A stretch of DNA of 52,634 bases from CAJXZP01 sp963974475 (GCA_963974475.1 CAXBCR010000024.1:1-52634); one strand, 5' to 3'; counted from the stretch's first letter, positions 27,166-35,930 are shown. The notes: generated from the sequence alone by a model not told the origin. A program made the numbers and translations.

Positions 27166-29172
27166 ATGGGTTACACTAAATTTGCCGTTTCGGTAAAAAG
27201 CTTAAAAACACATATTTTGATTGGTATAAACGGCATCACAGTTTCATTTTCAGGAATCGACTTATTTAAAGACATCTCCTTTTTAGTTAACCCGAAAGAC
27301 CGCATTGGTTTGGTAGGAAAAAATGGTGCAGGTAAATCTACTTTAATGAAGGTTATCATGGGCCGTCAAAAACTGGATTCTGGCTCGGTGACCATCTCTA
27401 ACGATGAAAGTTTGGGGTATTTAGCACAAGAATTGATGTTTCAATCCAATAAAACGGTTTTGGAAGAAGCGCTTAGTGCCTTTGAAGAAGCCAATAAAAT
27501 TAAAGAAGAGATTGAACATATCAACCATCAATTAGAAACTAGAACCGATTATGAAAGCGATGATTACCATGATTTGATTCATGACCTAACCGAAAAACAT
27601 GACCGTTTAAACATCATTGACCACGGAAATCCGGAAAGTGATGCCGAAAAGATTTTAATGGGTCTTGGATTCACCCGCGACAAATTGCAAATGAAAATGA
27701 CCCAGTTTAGTATGGGTTGGCAAATGCGGGTAGAATTGGCAAAACTTTTATTGATTCGACCTACTTTATTATTGCTCGATGAGCCTACCAATCACCTAGA
27801 TATTGAAGCCATTATTTGGTTGGAAGAATACTTAAGTAATTATTCTGGAGCCATTATGATGATTTCGCATGATAAAATGTTTTTAGACAACGTGACCAAT
27901 CGAACCATTGAAATTGTGATGGGAAAAACCTTCGATTACAAAGTGGCGTACACCAATTATTTAGTTCTTCGAGAAGAGCGTATCGGCCAACAATTACGTG
28001 CTCAGAAAAACCAACAGGATTACATTAAGCAACAAGAAAAATTTATTACCCGATTTAAAGCCAAAGCCACCAAGGCCAAAGCCGCTCAATCCAAACAAAA
28101 ACAATTGGATAAGGTAGAACGAATTGAAGTAGATATTGTAGATAATAGTAGTATTCAGTTCCGTTTTCCCAATGCTAAACGTGCCGGACAAGTGGTTTTA
28201 AAAGCCGATAAAGTGGCTAAAGCCTATGGCCCAAACCAAATTTTTACGGATGTAAACTTGGAGGTTAACCGAGGAGAAAAGGTGGCCTTAGTAGGTCAAA
28301 ACGGTATGGGTAAATCTACGTTTCTGAAATTGTTTTGCGAACACGAAAAACATGAAGGATCTATCACCCTAGGGCATAATGTGGAGATGAATTATTACGC
28401 TCAGGTGCAAGAAAACACGCTTGACACCAACATTACCGTGTACCAAACCATTGAAAACATAGCCACCAATGAATGGACTAATCCGGCTAGAATGCGTGGG
28501 TTACTTGGTACATTTTTGTTCAAGGAAGACGACATGGACAAGAAAGTGAAAGTGCTATCGGGGGGAGAAAAATCCAGATTAGCCTTGGCCAAAATGTTAT
28601 TAGTATCGCGAAACTTATTGGTGATGGATGAGCCAACCAACCACTTGGACATTGCGAGTAAAGAGATGCTAAAAAAAGCCTTATTGGAATACGATGGAAC
28701 CCTTGTAGTGGTTTCGCATGATAGGGATTTCTTAGATGGACTTACGGATAAAACTTTCGAGTTTATTAATGGAAAGGTACAGGAGCATTTAGGCCCTATT
28801 AGCGATTTTTTACGTAAGCATGAGTCCGACAGTTTTAGAGAATTTGAAGCCACTGGAAATGACAAAAAATCATTACAAGCAAAAAAAGCCCAAAAGCAAA
28901 AACCAGATTTAAACCAAAAGGATTCGTACGAAGACAAAAAAGCCAAAGAAAAAGCCATTCGAAAGTTGGAAAAGGATATTCAAAAAGCGGAACGTAAAAT
29001 TGATTCATTAGAAACTGAAATTGCAGCTATCGAAAAAGAACTTTCAGAAACGGCTGATACCAATCCGCAAGAACTATACGTGAAGCATGCCGACAAATCA
29101 CGAGATTTAGAAAATATTATGTCAGACTGGGAGAAAATCAGTATCCAACTCGATGAAATGAAGAAATCATAG
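27166..29172 (+). CDS. ABC-F family ATPase
   Basis: The 668-residue soluble protein has two ABC domains and no membrane part. Domain 1 has Walker A GKNGAGKST, a degenerate signature FSMGWQMR and Walker B LLLLDEPTNHLD. A basic linker follows (about 280-330). Domain 2 has GQNGMGKST, LSGGEKSRLALAK and LLVMDEPTNHLD. The last 90 residues are a charged coiled coil, as in Uup/ABC-F ribosome-acting factors. The family acts in translation rescue or antibiotic resistance on the ribosome. ATG 27166 gives the long form; a TTG at 27217 (LIGINGITVSF) would give an N-terminus more typical of the family. Confidence 0.92.
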   Translation: MGYTKFAVSVKSLKTHILIGINGITVSFSGIDLFKDISFLVNPKDRIGLVGKNGAGKSTLMKVIMGRQKLDSGSVTISNDESLGYLAQELMFQSNKTVLEEALSAFEEANKIKEEIEHINHQLETRTDYESDDYHDLIHDLTEKHDRLNIIDHGNPESDAEKILMGLGFTRDKLQMKMTQFSMGWQMRVELAKLLLIRPTLLLLDEPTNHLDIEAIIWLEEYLSNYSGAIMMISHDKMFLDNVTNRTIEIVMGKTFDYKVAYTNYLVLREERIGQQLRAQKNQQDYIKQQEKFITRFKAKATKAKAAQSKQKQLDKVERIEVDIVDNSSIQFRFPNAKRAGQVVLKADKVAKAYGPNQIFTDVNLEVNRGEKVALVGQNGMGKSTFLKLFCEHEKHEGSITLGHNVEMNYYAQVQENTLDTNITVYQTIENIATNEWTNPARMRGLLGTFLFKEDDMDKKVKVLSGGEKSRLALAKMLLVSRNLLVMDEPTNHLDIASKEMLKKALLEYDGTLVVVSHDRDFLDGLTDKTFEFINGKVQEHLGPISDFLRKHESDSFREFEATGNDKKSLQAKKAQKQKPDLNQKDSYEDKKAKEKAIRKLEKDIQKAERKIDSLETEIAAIEKELSETADTNPQELYVKHADKSRDLENIMSDWEKISIQLDEMKKS

Positions 29173-29198
29173 TCAGTTTATTGTGGGTAAAGACCATT

Positions 29199-29206
29199 TA
29201 TTTTTG
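29199..29206 (+). promoter_or_regulatory. -7 promoter element of the 153-aa lipoprotein gene
   Basis: TATTTTTG matches TAnnTTTG, 27 bases before the ATG at 29234. A TTG at 29181 is the nearest -33 candidate, at a slightly short spacing of 15. Confidence 0.45.
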
Positions 29207-29233
29207 GTTTTATTCACTATTAATTAAAAAACT

Positions 29234-29695
29234 ATGAAATCTAAATTCACCTTTTTAACTTTTTTCCTTCTTGGAAGCCTATTATTTACGGAGAGTTGCA
29301 AAAAAGACACCACTGAAACACCAGCCACCAACACCAAGGGAATTTCAGTAAGTATTGATGGTACCAATTGGAAAACTACCACGGTAACCACTACCAATTC
29401 TGGTACTCATTTTATTATATCCGGAATAAAAGCCAACGAATCGGTCATTATTAGTTTGGTAGATTTAGCGGTAGGTACATACCCTATTGATGTGTCTACC
29501 AATACAGCGATATTTACCAATGGAAATGATTTTATGACCGACATCTACTCTGCTATTAGTGGGGAGGTTGAAATTACATCTGTAAATAGTACTGGAACCG
29601 AATTTGATGGGAAATTTAATTTCATTACTATCAATGCTTCAAAAGAAACCAAGACTTTCACAAGTGGTACGTTGACTCAAATTACGATTCCGTAG
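29234..29695 (+). CDS. Small lipoprotein, DUF6252-like
   Basis: The 153-residue protein has a signal peptide ending FTESC (C22), so it is lipid-anchored. The mature domain opens with ISVSIDGTNWKTTTVTTTNS and continues as beta strands (GTHFIISGIKANESVIISLV, YSAISGEVEITSVNSTGTEF, DGKFNFITINAS), matching the layout of the DUF6252 family of Bacteroidota. That family name is tentative. It has its own promoter and a strong terminator. Confidence 0.7.
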   Translation: MKSKFTFLTFFLLGSLLFTESCKKDTTETPATNTKGISVSIDGTNWKTTTVTTTNSGTHFIISGIKANESVIISLVDLAVGTYPIDVSTNTAIFTNGNDFMTDIYSAISGEVEITSVNSTGTEFDGKFNFITINASKETKTFTSGTLTQITIP

Positions 29696-29714
29696 TTTCA
29701 AAAAAATAATTCGT

Positions 29715-29749
29715 AAGCTGAACCAATGGTCTTGGTTCGGCTTTTTTTT
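29715..29749 (+). terminator. Strong intrinsic terminator
   Basis: AAGCTGAACCAA (29715-29726) pairs with TTGGTTCGGCTT (29732-29743) through 12 pairs with one G-T, around a 5-base loop, followed by T at 29742-29749. It lies 20 bases after the lipoprotein stop. Confidence 0.92.
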
Positions 29750-29855
29750 GCGCCAAAATTTAAACTTTCAGCCCGTAATTCTTGCAAGTGTCTATTATTT
29801 AAAGCTATTTTGGGGCAAGGTAATTTCACAGAATTGAATTCCTTGTATCATCAGA

Positions 29856-31031
29856 ATGATAAGCCAGATTAAATTCACATCTCCATTTTTTAAAGTCAAT
29901 CTATTTGTTCTAATAGGGTTTCTGGTAGTCTTTCAAAACGGACTTTTGGCGCAGGAGGAGCAGAATACTGGAGAAAAAGTCCACCAAGAATTTGAATCAA
30001 AACTGGATAATTCCCCTACACACCCCAATGAATCTATTCAGTTATTTCCCACCCTTTTTTATACTCCCGAAACCAATTTTGGTTTTGGAGCAGGCGGATT
30101 AGCCATTTTTAAAACCACTCATGGCGATAGTGTTCTAAAAAATAGTTTTGTGAGTTTATCGGCAAACTATACCCTAAACAAGCAATTTCTTGTTTCTATA
30201 AAACACGAAATAAATTTTCATCGGAATTACCTCGTTCGTGGGGAATTTAGCTTTTACAAATACCCTGATGTGTATGCCGGTTATGGCAACAATCACACGG
30301 GTGAAACCTTTGAATTATTTAATGCCACCTATCCCAGAATAAAGCTTGATGTATTAATACGATCTAAACGGACCTACATTTATGGTATTCGGTATTCGTA
30401 TCAAAACACAACCATGAAACATACGGAACCCAATGGAGTATTGGAAAACGAGCAACCTGTGGGCTATCAAGGTAGTGTTAATTCCTCGTTGGGAATTGTG
30501 TTAAATTACGATAGTAGAAATTATATTTATGCTCCCACAAAAGGGTGGTATTCGGAGGTTTCGTTGAGTATCAGCGACCCATTAATTGGAGCAACATTTA
30601 AGGACCAGCTTTTTTTAATTGACATCCGTAAATACATTCCGCTATTCAAAAAACACGTGGTGGCCATTCAATTTGCAAATGAAATTCATTTTGGCTCTCC
30701 AGCTTTTAATCACACCGCTATTATAGGTGGCGAATACAATATGCGCGGTTATCGGTACGGAATATTTAGAGATTTAAATAGTTATGTGGTGCAAACTGAA
30801 TTTAGAAGTAGTAGATTTCTCCAGTACTTTTCGGCAGCCGCATTTGGTAGCATTGGAGGTGTAGGACATGATTACTTAGACACCTATAAAAATACTAGAA
30901 TAGCTTATGGCATTGGGCTTTGGGTATACCCTCAACCTGAAAAAAGATTATTTGTTCGCTTTGATTACGGACAAGGTTACGAGCCAAAACTTAGTCATGG
31001 ATTTTACGTGAGCATGGGTAATGCTTTTTAG
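29856..31031 (+). CDS. BamA/TamA-family outer membrane beta-barrel protein
   Basis: The 391-residue protein has a signal peptide (up to about QNGLLAQ, residue 33) and then amphipathic strands throughout. The Omp85 'bacterial surface antigen' domain occupies the whole mature part: FGFGAGGLAIFK, LGIVLNYDSRNYIYAPTKGW, GGEYNMRGYRYGIFRD (the conserved RGY of the barrel lid loop) and a terminal phenylalanine (SMGNAF). POTRA domains are missing, so it is not the assembly core BamA itself. It may act in outer-membrane biogenesis or secretion. Confidence 0.88.
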   Translation: MISQIKFTSPFFKVNLFVLIGFLVVFQNGLLAQEEQNTGEKVHQEFESKLDNSPTHPNESIQLFPTLFYTPETNFGFGAGGLAIFKTTHGDSVLKNSFVSLSANYTLNKQFLVSIKHEINFHRNYLVRGEFSFYKYPDVYAGYGNNHTGETFELFNATYPRIKLDVLIRSKRTYIYGIRYSYQNTTMKHTEPNGVLENEQPVGYQGSVNSSLGIVLNYDSRNYIYAPTKGWYSEVSLSISDPLIGATFKDQLFLIDIRKYIPLFKKHVVAIQFANEIHFGSPAFNHTAIIGGEYNMRGYRYGIFRDLNSYVVQTEFRSSRFLQYFSAAAFGSIGGVGHDYLDTYKNTRIAYGIGLWVYPQPEKRLFVRFDYGQGYEPKLSHGFYVSMGNAF

Positions 31032-31154
31032 TGCACACTACCCCTATTCCAAATTTCACGAGTCTTTAAAGTCAGCCTCATTTCATTTTTAGGGGTTAGC
31101 CCCTATTGCTGTTAAACACCGCTTCTGCTACATTTGTTGTTCAAATTTTCATTT

Positions 31155-31226
31155 TAATGCAAAGGGAGGAAGCCTTTGCATTAGATTTCTAAAAACCGTT
31201 TTGACCCTAATCAAAACGGTTTTTTT
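31155..31226 (+). terminator. Tandem hairpins with intrinsic terminator
   Basis: The first hairpin pairs AATGCAAAGG (31156-31165) with CCTTTGCATT (31173-31182) across a 7-base loop. The second pairs AAAACCGTTTTGA (31192-31204) with TCAAAACGGTTTT (31211-31223) across a 6-base loop and runs into T at 31220-31226. The second is a classic intrinsic terminator for the barrel-protein gene. The ORF that starts at 31201 opens inside it and is therefore not the true start of the next gene. Confidence 0.9.
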
Positions 31227-31263
31227 CATTTCTATTTATCGTATCATTGTGAAAACAATCCCT

Positions 31264-32304
31264 ATGAGGTATCTATTTCTGTTCATTTCATTGCTTACTA
31301 CTGGTTCGTTATTTTCACAAATCACTATTACTTCCACTGATTTACCTCAACCGGGAGTTTCCTACTATCGTTCTACTCAAAATAATCCTACCATTGATGT
31401 TACCGAAACAGGTGCATACCAACAATGGATTTATACCGGTTTACAAGCCGATTCTAGAGATACGTTAGTGTATAACACCGTTTCTCAAACACCATTTTTA
31501 TATCAATTTTTGTTCAATAACCCTTTAGACCAAATTTACAAAGCCACCGAAGCCAAATATAGTCCTGATGTAAATTTAGGAGGGGTTTTAAAAATGACGA
31601 ATAACTATTTGTTTTCCAAAAATTCTGCTAGCGAATGGACCGAAGTCGGATTAGGCACCACTGTTTCCAAACTACCCATTCCAACAAAATACACCGACAC
31701 CAAAATCAAACTAAAACTGCCACTTGCTTTTTTAAACACCAACACCGATACATATTCTTACCTATTAACCATTCCTGCTTTTGGTACTCAGGGTCAGGAT
31801 GGTACACTGTCGTATATGGTAGATGGATGGGGTACAATTGAAACACCTGCTGGTATTTTCAATGCCCTACGTGTAAAAACAAATATCGTAAAATCTGATA
31901 CTATTTACATTCAACAGTTAAACTTTGGAATCCGAATCCCATCTACCGAAACCGTTTATGAATGGTATGCTCCCGGTGAAGGATTTCCTGTTTTAACCCT
32001 TACCGAGCAGCAAGGGCGACTTACATCTGCTATTTTTAAAGACAATTCATTGGTTGGAATTACGGAAAATGAAATGAGCTCTACCAACCGCATTTATCCG
32101 AATCCGGTAATTAACAGTGTTCATTTAGCCTTAAATGCTACCGATTATCAAGTAACAATCATCGACCTTTCGGGCAAAACAGTCCTAGTTTCACCTACCT
32201 TGAGCCCGGCTCAATTAAATGTAAGTAAGCTACCTAAAGGAATGTATTTCATTAAATTAGAAAACCAAACGAAGCATGAAACACTTCGCTTTATGAAACA
32301 ATAA
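31264..32304 (+). CDS. Secreted protein with T9SS C-terminal sorting domain
   Basis: The product is 346 residues from the ATG at 31264, which exposes the signal peptide MRYLFLFISLLTTGSLFSQ. The longer frame starts inside a terminator and is rejected. The central region is an unrecognised beta-rich domain (VDGWGTIETPAGIFNALRVK is reminiscent of Bacteroidota secreted proteins of unknown role). The last 75 residues, NRIYPNPVINSVHLALN to ETLRFMKQ, are a type A T9SS sorting domain (YPNP motif). It should be exported by T9SS to the surface. Confidence 0.85.
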   Translation: MRYLFLFISLLTTGSLFSQITITSTDLPQPGVSYYRSTQNNPTIDVTETGAYQQWIYTGLQADSRDTLVYNTVSQTPFLYQFLFNNPLDQIYKATEAKYSPDVNLGGVLKMTNNYLFSKNSASEWTEVGLGTTVSKLPIPTKYTDTKIKLKLPLAFLNTNTDTYSYLLTIPAFGTQGQDGTLSYMVDGWGTIETPAGIFNALRVKTNIVKSDTIYIQQLNFGIRIPSTETVYEWYAPGEGFPVLTLTEQQGRLTSAIFKDNSLVGITENEMSSTNRIYPNPVINSVHLALNATDYQVTIIDLSGKTVLVSPTLSPAQLNVSKLPKGMYFIKLENQTKHETLRFMKQ

Positions 32305-32378
32305 ATTCTAAATTAAAAATATTTTAAAATCCTAACATTTATTAAACCCTGGGCGCTTTTAATCGGTACCCAATATGT

Positions 32379-32386
32379 TATATTTG
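32379..32386 (+). promoter_or_regulatory. -7 promoter element of the CDP-sugar operon
   Basis: TATATTTG matches TAnnTTTG exactly, 39 bases before the first start codon of the operon. No TTG at -33 is evident. Confidence 0.5.
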
Positions 32387-32425
32387 CTGAGTAACGTTCC
32401 GTATTGTGGACTTAATTAAATGTAA

Positions 32426-33199
32426 ATGAAAGTAGTCATTTTTGCAGGTGGTAAAGGCACCCGAATTTCAGAAGAATCACATCTTAGACCAAAACCAATG
32501 ATTGAAATAGGTGGAAAACCTATTCTTTGGCACATCATGAAAATGTATGAATCGTACGGTCACAAAGAATTTATTGTGTGCTTGGGTTACAAAGGCTACA
32601 TGATAAAAGAGTACTTCTTGAACTACTATTACCACAATGCCGATGTAACGGTTGATTTAGAAAGTAACCAAGTTAAAGTACACAAAAACAAATCCGAATC
32701 GTTTACGGTTACCTTGGTCGATACCGGCTTAGAAACCATGACAGCAGGTCGCTTAAAACAAGTAGAACCCTACGTAGGCAACGAAGAGTTTATGCTCACC
32801 TACGGAGATGGCGTATGCGATATTGATATGGAAGAAGAACTAAAGTATCACCATGCCCACGGTAAAATTTGTACGATGAGTATTGTGCAACCCGGTAGCC
32901 GATTTGGAGTGATTGAATTAGACGAAAGCAACGTAGTCCAAAAATTTGTGGAAAAACCTAAAGAAGACGGGGCTTGGATTAATGGTGGTTTTTTCATTTT
33001 GAAACCAGAGGTATTTAAATACCTACACGCAGGTGCAGACGATATGATGTGGGAACGTCAACCGCTAGAAGATTTAGCTAAAGATGGCGAATTAGTTTCG
33101 TACAAACACAACGGTTTTTGGAAGTGTATGGATACCCTTCGCGATAACCAAGATTTAAACAAGTTTTGGGATTCAGACCCTAAATGGAAAAACTGGTAA
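32426..33199 (+). CDS. rfbF: Glucose-1-phosphate cytidylyltransferase
   Basis: The 257-residue enzyme makes CDP-glucose from CTP and glucose 1-phosphate. VVIFAGGKGTRISEESHLRPKP is the nucleotidyltransferase loop, with the RfbF-specific spacing. KPMIEIGGKPILWHIMKMY and MLTYGDGVCDID (metal-binding GDG) follow, and the C-terminal ERQPLEDLAKDGELVSYKHN is typical of RfbF. It is the first gene of an operon, 12 bases before the dehydratase gene. Confidence 0.95.
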   Translation: MKVVIFAGGKGTRISEESHLRPKPMIEIGGKPILWHIMKMYESYGHKEFIVCLGYKGYMIKEYFLNYYYHNADVTVDLESNQVKVHKNKSESFTVTLVDTGLETMTAGRLKQVEPYVGNEEFMLTYGDGVCDIDMEEELKYHHAHGKICTMSIVQPGSRFGVIELDESNVVQKFVEKPKEDGAWINGGFFILKPEVFKYLHAGADDMMWERQPLEDLAKDGELVSYKHNGFWKCMDTLRDNQDLNKFWDSDPKWKNW

Positions 33200-33211
33200 G
33201 TCACTAAGTTC

Positions 33212-34294
33212 ATGCTAGAATTACTCAAAAAAACATACGCAGGAAAAAAGGTTTTTCTAACCGGACATACTGGATTTAAAGGGTCTTGGCTTTTGGTAAT
33301 GCTAAAGGAATTAGGCGCTGAAGTAATGGGTTTTTCGCTTAAACCTGAAACGCAAAAGGATTTATATTATCAAGTAAATGGCGATGCGTTGTGCGAATCT
33401 ATTATTGGAGATATTCAATATACCGAACGTGTTAAACACGCAATATTAGATTTTCAACCAGATTTTGTGATACACATGGCCGCTCAAGCATTGGTACTTC
33501 CTTCCTATACTGATCCGGTGGGTACGATGAATACCAATGTGATGGGAACCATTCATGTATTGGATGCGTTTAAGCAGCTTCAAAAACCTTGTGTGATGGT
33601 AAATATCACTACCGACAAAGTCTACGAGAATAAAGAACGATTGGAACCCTATACCGAAGATGAACCAAAAGGCGGCTACGACCCCTACTCGGCTTCCAAA
33701 GCAGCAGCCGAAATTGTGAGTCAATCGTACCGACTTTCATTTTTTAATCCAGCTAATTATTCGGAACACAAAAAATCTATGTCTACCGTAAGAAGTGGCA
33801 ACGTGATTGGTGGTGGTGATTGGAATGAGTCACGAATTATTCCTGATTTAGCGAGGGCCTTAGGTGAAAACGAAAAACTTATTTTACGTAATCCAAATGC
33901 GGTACGTCCATGGCAACATGTGCTCGACCCACTGTTTGGGTATTTGCTTTTAGGAGCTAGAATGGCGCAAGACCCAGTGAAATTTGCAGATGCATTTAAT
34001 TTCGGACCGGAACCAGAAAATGAATTAACGGTAGAGCAACTCATTCAAATAGCGATTAAAACTTGGGGCAGCGGTGAATACGAAATTCAGCAAGTGGAAG
34101 GTCAACGCCATGAAGCAGGTTTGCTAAAATTAGACATCCACAAAGCAAAATCAACGCTAGGCTGGAAACCCATGTTAAATGCTACCGATACCGTTTCGTG
34201 GACCATAGATTGGTATAAAACGCCAGCAGGTGAATGGGGCGAAAAAACTAAGAATCAAGTCAAAGAATACTTTACTAAAATTGGAAAGGAATGA
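33212..34294 (+). CDS. rfbG: CDP-glucose 4,6-dehydratase
   Basis: The 360-residue extended short-chain dehydrogenase converts CDP-glucose to CDP-4-keto-6-deoxyglucose. FLTGHTGFKGSWL is the NAD-binding glycine motif GxxGxxG. NITTDKVYENKE and YDPYSASKAAAE hold the catalytic T/D-K and YxxxK residues. RSGNVIGGGDW and RPWQHVLDPLFGYLLL are RfbG hallmarks. Its stop overlaps the next start (ATGA), showing translational coupling to the epimerase-like gene. Confidence 0.95.
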   Translation: MLELLKKTYAGKKVFLTGHTGFKGSWLLVMLKELGAEVMGFSLKPETQKDLYYQVNGDALCESIIGDIQYTERVKHAILDFQPDFVIHMAAQALVLPSYTDPVGTMNTNVMGTIHVLDAFKQLQKPCVMVNITTDKVYENKERLEPYTEDEPKGGYDPYSASKAAAEIVSQSYRLSFFNPANYSEHKKSMSTVRSGNVIGGGDWNESRIIPDLARALGENEKLILRNPNAVRPWQHVLDPLFGYLLLGARMAQDPVKFADAFNFGPEPENELTVEQLIQIAIKTWGSGEYEIQQVEGQRHEAGLLKLDIHKAKSTLGWKPMLNATDTVSWTIDWYKTPAGEWGEKTKNQVKEYFTKIGKE

Positions 34295-34827
34295 AAATCC
34301 GTAAAACAAATATTGCCGGGCTATTTGTCATCGATTTATTTCATGCTGAAGACAACCGAGGTGGATTTGTAAAAACCTTTCACAAGCAGAGTTTTGAAGA
34401 AATAGGTTTAAATACCAATTTTCAAGAAAGTTTCTACTCTATCAATAACAAAGGCGTGATACGTGGAATGCATTTTCAAACTCCACCTTACGATCACGAC
34501 AAATTGGTTTATTGCACCAATGGAAGCCTCATTGATGTAATTCTGGATATTCGCAAAGATTCTGCTACCTACGGCCATTATGCCAGTATTGAGTTAAGTG
34601 GCGACAATCATCGCGCAATTTATATTCCCAAAGGAATGGCACACGGATTTGAAAGTTTAGAGGATCATACCATGATGACCTATTTAACTACAACCATGCA
34701 CCAACCCTCACATGATGAAGGTATTAAATTTGATAGTTTTGGTAAAGAATGGGCAACCAAAAACCCAATTATCAATGCACGTGATTTAAATTGGCCTACA
34801 TTAGAAGCGTACAAGAGTCCGTTTTAA
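34291..34827 (+). CDS. dTDP-4-dehydrorhamnose 3,5-epimerase-like protein (RmlC fold)
   Basis: The 178-residue cupin has the RmlC catalytic blocks GVIRGMHFQTPPYDHDKLVY (histidine base) and YIPKGMAHGFESLEDHTMM. Its start overlaps the dehydratase stop, so the substrate is most likely the CDP-4-keto-6-deoxyhexose made by that enzyme. An AscE-like CDP-sugar epimerase is a closer analogy than true RmlC. No reductase or 3-dehydrase gene follows, so the final sugar is undetermined. Confidence 0.88.
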   Translation: MKIRKTNIAGLFVIDLFHAEDNRGGFVKTFHKQSFEEIGLNTNFQESFYSINNKGVIRGMHFQTPPYDHDKLVYCTNGSLIDVILDIRKDSATYGHYASIELSGDNHRAIYIPKGMAHGFESLEDHTMMTYLTTTMHQPSHDEGIKFDSFGKEWATKNPIINARDLNWPTLEAYKSPF

Positions 34828-34852
34828 TCCGTATGCTTTTTGGAAGTAAAAC

Positions 34853-34885
34853 AGTCACAGATAATTAACTCCTAAGTGACTTTTC
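34853..34885 (+). terminator. Weak terminator after the CDP-sugar operon
   Basis: AGTCAC (34853-34858) pairs with GTGACT (34876-34881) across a 17-base loop and runs into TTTT. It lies between convergent genes. The stem is short, so the call is tentative. Confidence 0.35.
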
Positions 34886-34914
34886 AATGTTTCAAATCAA
34901 TTTACTTTCAATCA

Positions 34915-35697
34915 TCATTCTTCAAAATAAGAATGGAATTCATTGAATTTTTGATGCAAAATTTTCTGTTGGATTTTGGCGTCTTCTACACTTTTGGCAG
35001 AAACCAATAAATGCATATTTCCTTCTACTCCACCAAAAAAATAATGCAACTCGTTGAATAGTTCATCCGAGTAATTATCCTCCAACAAAATCATTTTAGC
35101 TTCGTCAAACACGCTTTTACCCAATTGATGATAACCCGCCAATTCGTTGGATTCAAAAACGGTTAATTCCTTTATCACTGCATCCATTCGGGCCACGGTG
35201 TTGGCACTTACTTTCCATTTGGCACCCTTATTCAATTTTACTCCACCATGCATATTCATGGTGGGTAGGTCGCCAAAATCCATATCAAACAAGGTAGCTG
35301 CAATTAATTCAATATCCGTTTTGTCGTACATAAGCAGAGGCATTACATCAAACTTTCGCACTGCACCCGGCATTAAGGTTTGCTCCACATTGGGATGAGA
35401 AACCCATTCGGTAACCGCAGCTACAAAGGCTTCTTTGGTGGCATAATTAGGTTTGTAATGTTCTTGCACCCGCACCATCGGTGGTGCAATCATTTTAGCC
35501 TTTTTGGCGGTATCCATTTTTTCAAAGTGACAGATAAAACACTTTTGAGCCATTAATTCATACCCGTTATTCATAGGGTTTTCAGTTACAATTGGCGTGG
35601 GCTCGGTTACACTTTTTTGAGACGCTGGTTGGGGAGCATTTTGACAACTTACTCCTACCAATGCGAGTATTGCTAAAGATAATTTAGGTGAAATCAT
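34915..35697 (-). CDS. Monoheme cytochrome-like lipoprotein
   Basis: The 260-residue protein opens with MISPKLSLAILALVGVSC, a lipobox at C18. It then carries one c-type heme site, KCFICHFEKMD, followed by a typical MIAPPMVRVQEHYK motif with an axial methionine candidate. The remaining 150 residues are helical and lack further heme sites (DAVIKELTVFESNELAGYHQ, LLEDNYSDELFNELHYFFGG). It should be periplasmic and act in electron transfer or sensing. The function of the C-terminal part is unknown. Confidence 0.75.
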   Translation of the reverse strand: MISPKLSLAILALVGVSCQNAPQPASQKSVTEPTPIVTENPMNNGYELMAQKCFICHFEKMDTAKKAKMIAPPMVRVQEHYKPNYATKEAFVAAVTEWVSHPNVEQTLMPGAVRKFDVMPLLMYDKTDIELIAATLFDMDFGDLPTMNMHGGVKLNKGAKWKVSANTVARMDAVIKELTVFESNELAGYHQLGKSVFDEAKMILLEDNYSDELFNELHYFFGGVEGNMHLLVSAKSVEDAKIQQKILHQKFNEFHSYFEE

Positions 35698-35819
35698 ACT
35701 TCTATTTTTAGTAATATCAATTTGCCAATCAGATAGTTATATACCTATTTTTTAAACGATTGACTAGACTTTAAATTCATTACTAAGATAAATAGTACAA
35801 GCTATCTAAACACGCGAAT

Positions 35820-35930
35820 AAGCCCCCTAATAGTAATGATTGTAATCATACCAAAAGGAGGCTTTATATTCTGATATTTATTTGCTGTAAATACGAAAGG
35901 ATGCAGCTCATCCTTTTGTAATCAGCAAAT
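35820..35930. other. Structured intergenic segment with two nested dyads
   Basis: Element 1 is AAGCCCCCT (35820-35828) against AGGAGGCTT (35856-35864) with one mismatch, enclosing the perfect small dyad ATGATT-GT-AATCAT. Element 2 pairs ATTTGCTG (35880-35887) with CAGCAAAT (35923-35930) and, inside it, AAAGGATG (35896-35903) with CATCCTTT (35909-35916). The rest of the 384-bp gap from 35698 to 36081 has no gene. It could be a structured RNA, an operon-end element or a decayed mobile repeat. Confidence 0.55.

Noticed and set aside
28401..28958. 185-residue minus-strand ORF inside the ABC-F gene
   Set aside because: It is antisense to conserved Walker and signature motifs of a clear ABC-F protein. 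Its serine/phenylalanine-rich translation is that of a reverse-complement shadow.
29856..31031. True BamA
   Set aside because: At 391 residues there is no room for the five POTRA domains of BamA. Only the barrel domain is present, so the call is limited to the superfamily.
31201..31263. Upstream extension of the T9SS protein to the TTG at 31201
   Set aside because: It would begin inside the terminator hairpin of the preceding gene and hide a good signal peptide. The ATG at 31264 is preferred.
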